A DNA stretch of 64,000 nt from Phalacrocorax aristotelis (lineage: Eukaryota; Chordata; Aves; Suliformes; Phalacrocoracidae). Below the pieces are notes generated by a model that was not told the DNA's origin, did not search any database, and worked only from the letters and a program-made list of their open reading frames with translations. Positions 46,401 through 58,400 of the stretch are shown here, piece by piece (position 1 is the first letter of the stretch; every line of letters starts with the position of its first letter). The stretch spans positions 69,356,233 to 69,420,232 of the forward strand of contig NC_134276.1 of NCBI RefSeq assembly GCF_949628215.1, written 5' to 3'. Made by a program: the position numbers and the translations under genes.

Positions 46401-49400
46401 ATGATGATCAAAGGACGGGGAAGCCTGCCATATGATAGGCTGGGAGAACTGGGTTTGTTGGTTGGACTAGATGATCCCTGAGGTCCCTTCCAACCTGTGA
46501 TAAAATCCTAGCCAGAAGGTAAATAACTTGAATTCAACTTAGTGCTCAAAGTTGTATCCCTTTTCCCCCACAGATAATTTACTTTATCTAATTAACACAA
46601 AATCCACAGTGTTTTTTAAATTAATTTGGATTTTATTGATCATCTGTTCTAATGTAAAGCTTCCTTAACTTTTCCCGGGAAAAAGACAGGTTTTATGATA
46701 CCACCACAGATATCACAGTGCCCTCCTACAGTTTGTTTTATAGTCTGTCATGGATTCATTTGAATTACTCTCTGAATTACTCAGCAGCGCTCAGTAGATA
46801 AAAACAGTTCAGTAGCTTTGTCATCCCCTAAAGGGTGGAACAGCGACTGCATTACTGCATCCTCAGTCGTGTCCTACCTGCTCCTCTTTCCTGAGTATGT
46901 TTTCTTTCTTTTCTTGCCTGGAAGGTGCCTGTGACTGTAGCAGTATTTTTTTTTGTTTTGTTTTCTTGTTTCTGTAACACCTCATCACGTGCTTGAGATC
47001 CATAAGTAATAATCGTGAAAATGGTGCAAAGCCTGAATCTAGGCAAAATACTTCATTGGCTGCTACTTGAGACCTGAAGTGCAGCTTACAAAAGCTGAGG
47101 ACACTTCAGAAGCTTTCTGTGTGTATGTTAATACTGCATATAGACTGCTACTCTTTCTTAAGACCCAGGTAATTTGGATCCTTAGGTTGAGCCTTGTCTC
47201 TTAAAAAGCAATTGCAGAATGGTTTTTCTGGTGATATTCAGGGTATATTTCCTGTGTTGCTTATTGTTGCAGAGTCCCTTACAGAACTGTTCCCTATTAA
47301 GCTTGTTTGTCTTGACGGTCTGAAGTTGTCAACTCTGTAGTGTAGCCTGGTTTGCGGCTTCTTATTTTTTCACTTTCAACTACATTCTGTGTTCTAGTTG
47401 AAAGTTAAAAGGAAAATCCGTGTTTTGATAGTCTTTGTGTAGTCACTTAAACCCTGAACAGTTTCAGAAGATTTTTTTTTTCCAGTAGAAAAATAAATTG
47501 GGCGGATGAATCCTTTTTGTGAGCACAGAGAAACGGCTGATACATGTTTGCTGTGCTATTTTATACTGCAGTTTGTCTTCCTTAAAAACATTTTTTCCAT
47601 ACAAAGAGTGTAATAAATGATCTTTGTTTGCTTAGTGAGGTGTTTGGTTGCATTGCTTAGATACGTTTTGTGTCTGCATCACAATATATACCTATTTAGA
47701 GACAGAATTCACATGCACACAAGCCCTTGCTACCTTTAATGCAGGACCGTTGTGGCACCTCTTTCGACTGGTCCAGCTGTTGCCTATAGTGGCCAGTCTT
47801 TACTTGTCAGTCTGCTGTTTTCAGTCGTGTGGTTCAGGTCTACAGGACTCCTTTCTTGCTCTTGCCATGTTTTGTCAATAATCCTAATAAGTCCAGAGTT
47901 CTGGCTTGTTTAATGTGTGTGCAGTGTCAAATCATAGTTCAGAGAATTCTAGTACATTTTGTTTATGTAATATAGTGTGGGGATAATGATCAAATAAGTA
48001 TGTCTGCTGATTTACTGGTCTGATAATTCCAGGTGTGCACTGGAATAGCCTAGTCCTTTTTTTATTGAATTACTGTATTTTCCGATTTTTTTATAGTCTC
48101 ATGTAATTTCATCAGAATTCTTCCCATATTCTTAAACTGTGTTCTAATCACTTGGTGTGTGTATGTATATCATGTTTTTTACTTAAACAGATAATTTGCC
48201 GTTAACATAATTAATATTGTTTTAAATTCCATCTAATGATAGGAAAAAATGACCTCGTACTGTTATATGACACTGTAATGTTCTCTCTTTTCTTATTTTC
48301 CAGCTGTATGGGGAAACTTTGTCAATATGAGGTAATGTATATAATTTTTGTATTGAGTATCCCTATCTGAAATAACTTACCTTTCCCATCAACATGTATC
48401 ACTGTATGTCAAGTAGGGAGAAAATAGAACAGCAGCTCACACTGTTTGGACGGTTGCTAAGCAGCTGATACCATTTTTTTAAATGCAAGGTGTTCAGTCT
48501 CAAAAAGGGTTGTATGTCTGCTGCAAATCTCACCCAGGAATCTTACACTCACTTTACAGAAATTCATCTTCTGATTTTGGAGATGTTTTCAGGCAAGTTG
48601 GTTGGTGTAGCTGGGCCCGTGGGCTTGGATTCTGCTTTTCCTCAGCGCAGATATGACCTTATCGCAGTGACAATACAAGCTTAAACACTGAAGAGCAGCA
48701 GATCCTCCACTGCTTGCATAATTATGTTTCTGTACCTAGAATTAGAAATGTGGTTTTGAGGGTTTTTCTTCCTCCACAGTTAATTGGGAAAAAATCTGAT
48801 GGTTTAACTGCTGAAAAGCAAAAAAAATCCCGCATTGTACCCCAGAATTTTTGCTGTTAGAAATAGGAAGGCATAGCATACACATGCAAAACATACAGAT
48901 TTTCACAGCATTTCTGCTTATATGTGTGTGTTTTTCCTTGGAAAATTCACCAGGAAGCCACAACTGAGGAAGAAGGTGAAGAGAATATGGGGACAGTCTG
49001 CTCCCTACAACAAAGTCTTTCCGCCTAGAGGACAAAACGTTTCACTATGTTGCTTTGCTAGTAAAGTGGTTTTGTACTTTCTTGCTGTTCTTAGCAGCAC
49101 AGAGTAAAGAAAGTTTGAGGCAAAGTAAGAAAATTAATTACTTTTCTGTGGGCTCTGATTGACCCAGGACAGCTTACCCTGGAACCTGTTTCTGTCCCAG
49201 GCTGTCCCCTTCACTTCTCTTGGGGTTTCCCACCCTTGCTACAAAGTGTTCAGCTGCTATAGGCAGACAGCTGCTGAACTGCTGCGGCTTGCAGATGGAG
49301 GTATCATTTAGAGTACCATGTTATCGTGACCAGCAAACTATGGCAGCTTAGCAGCTGTTACGTGAGCAGCTGAGCATTTCCAAAGGAAGGACAAGAACCT

Positions 49401-52400
49401 CAGGAGTGGTTTGAGGCGGGCAGGTGGGTGTGGGATCCAGTGTGTCAAGCTGTCCTTACAAATTCTACCATTAGCTGCATCTGATTCTTATTTGAGTTGT
49501 CCATTATAGAGCTGTTGAGGAGGAAAGCTTTGGCTGAGGACCTACATTGGGCCTTCAGGACAAATAAGATCATCTTTGTTAGGAGGAAGAGCTCATTAAA
49601 AACTAAACTGCAGAGTGCCAGTCCTTAAGTTCCATGATTTGTGGAAAAAAAAACAACCCACAACCCAATATTAGGAACCATTTTGAGGGAACATTTTTAT
49701 ATTCTTGAGAGGTTTTCCAAATTTTCCTTGCTCATTTAGCAGAGAGGAAAGCCTTTATTCCATGGATTGTTCACATAGCTTTTTGTAGATTTCTGTTATT
49801 TGGGAAAACATTTAAAAAATTTACAAGAATTATTTAATATTGCTTCCTTGTAGTAAATTCATACTATGTTAACTGGAGGGTTTTTATTTGCCACTTTACC
49901 ATAAATTACAATTTGTTTGGAAAAGATAGTTCAGGGTCTGCATGTCTTAGTCTCGGAGTTTACTGTACTCTTTATCATACGGCAAAACAAATATGGTCGA
50001 TAAGATTTTTGCCTCAGTAATAGACTGAACTGACTAAAGAGAGTTTTACAGAGGGATATGAAGGGTTCTAAGTGTGGTATATATGTATCTGCTTAACAAA
50101 GGATCTTCTGTTTCTATAGGTGTAATAACTTCAGGTCCCAAGTAAAGGAGCTTTGTTTTATTTGAAAGGACCCCTTTTTATGTTGGATACCCATGAATCC
50201 TTTTGCATAAGAGCTTACTACTGTAAGATAAATAATTCCCCTTTCAGGAGGTTTAACTGGAAAAAAAGGAATTATGCAAACTTAAGGAAAATTACATAGA
50301 CTAGGTGCAAGAGGTAAAATTTAAAAATACATATTCTACACTTGTAGAAGTTTACTTCAAAGAATGGACCCAACTAATTGAGATACTTGACACAATTAGA
50401 TGCTAAATAAGACCACACAGATTTGTGCAAGACTCCAACCCTGTTTTCACAAGTTACCTTGACATCCTTCATCCTTCAGTGTATAAGCTTGGCTTCCCTG
50501 CAAACAAGTAGCATTTATGTTCTGGGTATTGCCTATCAGATGGTCACGTAAGACAAGTTTTGGTACAGTTTTTTTCTTTTTTTTTTTGTAAAAGTTGACA
50601 GTCAATACTAGACATGTTTGCCCTTCTCTCTCTTTGATTGAAATTACAGTTACAGTTGTGGCATTAAGGGAAAATGTTTTGTTACCATAATTGTAGCATA
50701 CAGTAAACAGGGACCTTCAAAGAGACATCTTGGGCATTTGCATAGTAAAGCTACACTCAGAAACATTTCTGCTGACCCTACCTTAGTGCAGTGATTAGAC
50801 GCTTTTCTCCAATGAAGTTAATTTTCTCTGTAACATGAATGTCATCTTTATTGTTAGTACTCATTCCTGTGGGCTTGGTTCAGTTTCTTCCAAACATGAC
50901 TAGCCAATTTCAATGGGAATCGAACCATCTGCTTTCATTTTTTTCTGAGTATGCCTTTGAAATAATACTAACTTTGGGTGCTTTGAAGATACTGTTTTAA
51001 CATGAAAAGCATGATGCAGGTGCAGCAGAGCAACTATTGCTTAGGTATGGATTATGTTTTGTCCTTTCTTGCCAACAGGTCTCTTCAAGAAAATGGGGAT
51101 CAGAAGTTGGAAAGTAAAATAGAGGAGGTTAGTTTGTTAATAGTTGTAGTCTGTTTTGTTTTAAGGACTCCATTTCACTCATTTCATATTGAAAAGGTGT
51201 ATTTAGTTCTCTCTCATTACTCTCCATTCCACTAAAACCACTCAAAGCATTGAATTTGTGTCTGTACATAAGTGTTCCTTCACTACAGTGCAGTTTCTAA
51301 CATAGATCTGTGATTTTAATCTTTTTTTTCCTCTAAACCTTTCTTAAAAGTAATATCTCTGTCTCATTTGCTGCAGAGGCTGTGGTAGAGTCCTCCCGAG
51401 ATCGGGTTTTTATTACCGAATGAAGGTTATACACCCTTTCCGCTGTCACCCTTACAAAATGTTAAATATATATGTTTCATTAGAAATTTGAAACCTCCCA
51501 AAAATGCTTTGCTTTGTTCTTACCTAATGAACAATGGTAGTGGTGTTTGTGGTCAGGGATGGTGTGCAGTACTGATGCTTTAGGCACAAGTCCTGGCAAT
51601 TTCTGGGGTAGACACACTGGTGGTTCTGAACTTCTGTACCAATACCTCTGAATTTCCATTTTGACCTCAGTTTGTTGTGAAATTTTAATAATGTGTTCAA
51701 CAAATCTTTCCCCAGATGTTTTTAAACTTCCAGTCTAATAACAATAGAACAAAGAATTTAATAGATACAAAAGTCTCTGAGGTCAATACACCCTACCCCT
51801 TGCGTGGGTGTGTGTGACCATACCAGTGTAGTCTGGTCTGTCTAGTGTCTTGTATTCCAGCAGGTTTATATAGCAATCATTCCTCTGGACACAGCGAGAA
51901 GGCCACTGAAATTGCTTAAAATCAATAGAAAGGTTGTGTTCTTAGTTTATGCCCTTCGCATTCTTTTTTTTTTTTTTTTTTTTGAGTTCTGGTAAACATT
52001 GCAGCAAGCATTCTGAAAATCCCAGTTTAAGAATGGTCAAATGCTTGAAATGCAATGAGTAGATCAGAGTTACTGTAAGGTCTGAGAATTTGAGCATTTC
52101 TGGATCTTTTTTTAAAGCTTTAGTTATACAGTATCTTGAACCGTCACAGTAAGTGTAATTGTTTCAAGAACTATTTGCTGCTTCACAGAGCTAGATATTT
52201 AATGAATATAAATTACAATACTCTATTTCCTCGTAATGTGAACACACAGCTTATTTCAGTTAATGAAGTTCCTGAATTGTCTAGCTCTAACCAGCAATAT
52301 TTGTACAAAACAAATCAATGGTGGTTGGTGATGTGTTGCTGTATTGTACCACTTCAAGTGATAACTCTCTGATAGCTTTCAACTTATGAATGGCCCTAGA

Positions 52401-55400
52401 TGGTAAACTTTGTGACAAGATTTTATTAAACTTAAAAACAAGAGTTCAGGGACTTGTTGAAATTTGTCAGGGCTGTTAGAAATTTGGGTCCTGTGATAAG
52501 GAACCTGAAACTGATGCTGACTTATGTGATTCTCTCTTTGAAGCACTGCTTTGAAAATAAGCGAAAATGAAAACAGAAGTCTTAGTAGGTGAACTATATT
52601 TTCTAACAAATTTCCTTCTAATATTTTTTTAAAAGCCTAGATGTACCCTCAAATCATGATGTAAAATGTATCAGATTTTAAAACATGATGCCTCTTTAAA
52701 TTCACATATCATGTTCTAAAGTAATGTAGCCTTTGCACGGGAGGTAATACCTCTGTTTCTGTGTCTATCTACTCTTAAGTGCATGTATCTGCTGTCCATT
52801 TAAATAGCTGAGGTTTTACTGACTGTTCTATTGTGCCGTTGCTCAATATAGATTGCTTTTGACAACCTCAGGCGAGTCAGTTGTGACTTCACTTTGCCAA
52901 ATATGAATCATAACATCGGATGTTCTTGTCAACAAGTCCATGGTACTTATAGCCTTGAGGTGATTTTTTTTCAGTGGTAAACTAAGGGATTTCACACTGT
53001 ACAAGGTGATTTGATTTTTGGTGAAAAAGGTTCAAAGATTTTTTTGTCATAAAGGATACTTTAAGATGCAAGTTTCTTGGAGTGTCTTCAGTGAAGCTCT
53101 TCATAGAAGACTTTACCGTGATTCTTGCTCTAAAGTAACTTCCTATATGATTGTTTTGTGATGTGAATCTTATTCTATTCTTCCAAGATTAAATATTATT
53201 CCTTTATTTTAGGCTGTTGCACCTCTAAGGGAGAAAATCAAAGATCTGGAAAAAAGGTATGTCTTTTTGATAAATTTGGGAAGCAGTTAAAAAGTACGGT
53301 TTCTGTTCTGGAGCGGTCAGTTCTGTAGTTGTAGTCTTGAGATAAATGTTTTGCCTGTACCCTCAGTACCTTTGGATGCTGTGGAAGAATTTGCTGTTTT
53401 GAGTCCAGCTGGTTTAGTAAATTCAGCCCAGGTGTGTGTTAAAACATATTCTCAGTCTCTTGCAGTTAAAACCAATATGTTTTACCTCACACTTCCCACA
53501 GTTGTGATCAGTTACCATGGTTCAGCTAATGTACAGTGATTTGCTTGTGAATCTTAGTCTCTGTGTGTGCTTTGGATGAGCCTGACTAACTCGCTTCTTT
53601 CAGGATTTGTAAGGGAATGTGATATCTTGGATTAAACTGGGTGATGTAACTGAGGACAAGCAGACAAGCTGCTTGATGAGCTGCAGATATTAAATGTGTG
53701 CTGTAGTTCCACAAGCACCTTAAGTTGACATAGTTGTTAAAAAAAAAAAACAAACCCTGCAACATCGTTTCCTCACTTTTATGCCAGCAGAACCACTGGA
53801 GTTCTGATAGTAAACTGAATGGGGAAACCAGGCATTTCAATCTCTCTTTGCAACTAACTCCTTTGCTCCCCAGTCTGGTTGCCTTTCCGCCAGATCAGTT
53901 CTGCCATCTGAGTGCCCTCACAGGCAGATGCTTTTCATTGCAAAATAAGGTCTAGAATATGGGTGAGAATTGTCAGCTCTGACAAGGATGCTGTTGCTTT
54001 AGTGATACTGTTTCACAGGTGGCACTGCTGATGTCCCAAGCAAACAGCTAGTCGAGAATGCTGCATTATAAGGGGCAAGCAATCACAAGTCTGGACTTAC
54101 CCCAGCAGTACCAGTAGGCCCGGATGGTTACGTATGGCATACTGGTTGTGTGCTGTTCTTCTGGAGAGGAGGGCAGAATCCCATAGCTCTTGGCCAGGGG
54201 TATGGTCGACACCTGCAGTGTGTTGGTGTTTTGAGTTTTGTCTTGCCAATGAGCATTTGCCCCTCCTCCTCCCACCTGTCCTGTGCTGTAAAAAAAAAAA
54301 AAAAAAGAAAAGAAACAAACCACAAACCCCACAAACAAACCCAAAATACCACAACTAAAAAAAAAAAACAACCAAAAAAACCCCAAAAAACAACCAACCA
54401 TTTAAAAAAAAAAAAGAGATAAGAAAAAATAAGTTGTCTGTTCTGGTTTGTTACAGTTGATTTGAAAGATTCAGTGACCTGCCACATGCAATTTATTTCA
54501 GTGAGAATACTGCTCTGATTGCTCATCTTTTAAATACACGTGAACTTAATGGATCAAACTAGGCAATGTATTGGCAACATGAAACAAATTGCAGACTGCG
54601 TCACCTGTAGTAGTTGCATGTGATACTACTATACCAATTATAATGGTCAAATTATAGGGTAGAGATTTTATGTTTAGATGAAATTTTTTATGTCCTGCCT
54701 CTCTTCAATTGACTTATACTGGGCTATCAATAAAGATTAAATATCTTCAGCTTCTGTTGTTGGCAGTTCAGTTATTTCCTTCTGTCACTCACAGAGGACC
54801 TTTGTGGGAGGGTGTCCTTATTGGCCCTTTTTTGGGTATTGTTATGTTTTTCCAAATGAGCAATGAGTTGTTGGGTGGAACCATTAAGTTACAACTTTCC
54901 CCAGGAGCCATCTAAATGCTCTTTTCTTTTTGAGTAGTGTTTGCAATGTATTGATGAATCTTGTTTCAAATATCTAGCAAGGAGGAGAAATAATCAAAAT
55001 ATTTTTTTACCTCTGTATGAGCTGATCTGGGAATCATACTTTCACAAAATGTGGACTTATAGGCTGTTATGGCCCATATCAAAATATAGGCTTTTATTGT
55101 TGTTGGGTTTTTCAAATAGTGTATCCATTCACCTCTACTGGTTCAACTGCATGTGGGTTTTTGCAATTAACAATTTTTGAATTTTATATCTCTGTAAAGT
55201 GACAGTAAATAACTACTCACTGTCAGATGCCTGAAGGCTGATTTTGCTTGCAAAGCTTACTCTCTCGTGTCAATGTTTCCTTTGCCTCATAAGCTGATAA
55301 AACTTGAAAGCAAGCTATCGTCATGCTTTTGGGATGCAGGAAAGACAAGAATTCCTTAATGCTAGTCTCATGACAAGAGATTGTTTAGCTGAAGGTGGAA

Positions 55401-58400
55401 AGTTTTTTTTATTAATAATTTGCACAGCAAAAGTGTTGCCATGTAGTCATCAAAGCAAGCATTAGGTCAAGATAAACTCAACGTTGTTGCCAAAAAATGA
55501 ACATTCAGCTGGATCAGTTCCAGACTCCTGCCCATTGCCTCTAAGCTAGTCCTGGTGTAATGAGGGAGCAAAAATGGTTGGGAGGTCCCTTTGGAAGCAG
55601 TATTGCTCTATGCTGGATTAATGTGACCTTAAAACAGTGGTCTTAAAATTGGAGGAGACTGACTTTTACCGTGTATCAAGTTATTTGGCACTTCAGGTTT
55701 TTTTTAAGCTCCATAACCCTCTTGTGGTGGGTTTTTCTTTCTCTCACAGGAAGGCTGTGTTTTACATGTTTGCATTGTACTTATGCACTGCTGTTTCTGA
55801 TTGTTTCTAAGCTTAAATCAAAAAAATAGGGTTACCCTTAGTGGCCCATGTGGTGATATAAGGCAAGTGTAGGTAGCTCCTTATTTCAGTCTTCCTGTAT
55901 GGGTAACGTTGGAAAATTCTGCTGCTATATTTCCCCTGTCCAGGAAACTGAAAATGGCTTTCACTCTGGGATGAAAGGTTGTTGCAAGTACAGAAGCATC
56001 TGTGCTTTGCCTCTGAAGAATTCCCGTTGAGCCAGTACTGCAGGTTAGAAGCAGAGGAAGTGCTTCAAGATCAGAGGTGTAGGGTCAGTTCAGAGTCCAT
56101 TTGTGAGTAGGTGAAAATGTAATCTGTGTGAAGTGTTAGCATATATACCTCCTGTGTGCAACATCCAATTGCATCTCTAGCATGTCGACTTACTGGAGGA
56201 GAAGAGGAACCATAGTTTGATTTCTGTCCAGTGTCACACTGATATTTAGTTAAGAAAAACATGAGCTGTTAAAATATTGCCATGACTACAATGTTAATTA
56301 CTGAAATAAATATATAAAATAAAATAAAATTTACACCTTCTTTCACACCTTCCTTTGGAGGAGTTTGTTGCTGTATGCAGAATGCATGCCAGTGGAGGGA
56401 GAAAGAAGTAACAATCCCATGTCCATGAAATCATCTAAGGTTCTCAGCATCAATTTTAAGCCTGAGAGAGCATGTAAGATTTGTATGTTGCATAATTTTA
56501 TTTTAGGATGTTTTAGTTTTGATTAAGTTCCTGTAAAGAAGAAGGTGTAAAAAAATTAAAGAGAAAACTTGAAGACCATCAAAACAATGGCAGTCTAGCT
56601 ATTTCTGAGGAGAAAATTAGGATTAGCTTTCATACTGAATAAACTCTCTGGTAAAAATTGTTGAAGTATCTTAAACAGAGTTTCTTTGACATTTTGATTG
56701 TAATCTTTACATTGATTACTGTGAAACTTTGAGTATTAAAACTTCATATTTTAAACTTCACATTGAAACTTTAAGGCGAAATATTTTAAATCAATGTGGT
56801 AAGTCAAAACAACTTGCTTTCTTTTCCAGAACTTTTAAGGGGGTTGTTTGCTTTTCAAACCTTTTAAAAAAAACCACCAAAAAACCCACAAAACAAAAAC
56901 AACCCATTCAATTGTTGCTCATGTTTTATTGTTTTATTCTCTTGTGATGTCATGCCTGGCACCAGTTCTGCTCTCAAAAGATAAGAAGTCAAGTGATTCA
57001 TTCTAGAAAATCAGTTAAGCAGAAATTTTAAAAGCAATTTTTGCAAATCAGTTTTGATATTTCTCACAGTGCTTTTACAAAGCACAGGCATTTTCTCATG
57101 TTGGCCCAGATCCTTCTTTAGAAAAAAGAATTAAACATACCCAGAGCAGAACTTCAAGAATGGGAGGTTGTCAGAGTATTTTTTAATATTTCAAAGACAT
57201 ATGAAAAGGCTGAAACTTACAACTTACATATTCTTTTCTTCTTTGTTTTGAAATGTTCTGTAGTTTCACCCAGAAATATCCACCAGTGAAATTTTTATCA
57301 GAAAAGGACCGTAAAAGAATCCTGGTAAGTTGGTATTTACTCAGGGGTAGTTTTTTGGGGAAGAAAAAAAATCTGTTGAATGCAGTCAGTCTTGTAGGGT
57401 TAAAGACATGAGCAGGAATAAACTAAATACCTTGTATGTCATATGTGCTGCACCGGGTTTACAGTAGTACTTCACTTACTCTGTGTTCATGTTCTCAAAC
57501 TCAGCATGTGGATAATACACTTGGGCTCTGGTTTGGAGGTTTGACTTGCCAATTAAGCTACTGTTCTCTGCTTGTGACATCTCAGGACTGCATTGCCAAA
57601 GGGTCTTTCATCTTGTGCTCCCAGATGGCTTAAACTTGCGGAGACTGGGAAGCTTTTTAGGCACGACTTGACAGAAAGCTTGTGTGAGTGAATTGGACAA
57701 AATCTAGTCATAAGGCTAGAAAAGTAGCTGCTCTGCAGCACTGTTAAGAAGGACCAGTTAATTAGACTGAGGGAATGTTCATCTCTCTATCTTCCATGTT
57801 GTTTCTGATATTGTGAAGCATCGCAGATGTGTTAGGGTGGAAGAGGAGGGCAGGTTAAGTTAGGACAAGTAGTCATCCAAGGCATTCTTAAACTCAGCCA
57901 TTCTTAAACATCCAAGGCATTCTTAAACTGTGCTGCAACATCAGCTTTCCAGTTTTGTCTACAAATGCTTTTGAAGATAGCTGTGTCCTAATTTTTTTCT
58001 TGTTTCTGTCCTGGGGGGGGAAAATTGTCCCCACATTTTGAAGAGTCAGAGAAAGTATAGCTACACAAGATGTGTAAATACAGAAGTATGAGTTTCTGCC
58101 TCTGTAGTACAGAGCAGTGTCTGGGACAAATCCCTCCTAAAGTGCCTAACTGATGTTTTAATGAAAAACATTGAAAAGATGCTATTAAAAACAAATTCTA
58201 TTTTTACTGCTTTATTAGACAAGTCTTCACTGCTCTTGCAAAACTTCATAAAGAATAAGTGTTATCAAATTAGTTTAGTTCTTCAGTGTTATTCTGTCAT
58301 TTTTATGGCAGTCTGAAGGAGATAGACCTGTAGGCTCTCTGTGCCCTTGTTGGATGTGGAAGGTACACTGAGGAAAACATCAGAGAGAGGTTTAATTCTG

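Larger units (their letters stand above)
34427..48303 (+). other. UXS1: UXS1 intron 1 (13.9 kb)
   Basis: The longest intron runs from GTGAGT to TTTTCCAG. Its first 0.6 kb is the downstream half of the CpG island, with GC-rich open frames that I regard as chance. The rest is AT-biased and carries CR1 pieces at 35678-35730, 41867-42942 and 46434-46506, a short TA repeat at 37713-37726 and a C/T homopolymer at 40169-40191. A block at about 44270-44660 resembles conserved non-coding sequence. No other gene is seen in it. Confidence 0.9.

Noticed and set aside
51002..51235. Open frame around UXS1 exon 3 as a separate small gene
   Set aside because: Its middle part is exon 3 in frame; the ends are intron read-through past good splice signals.
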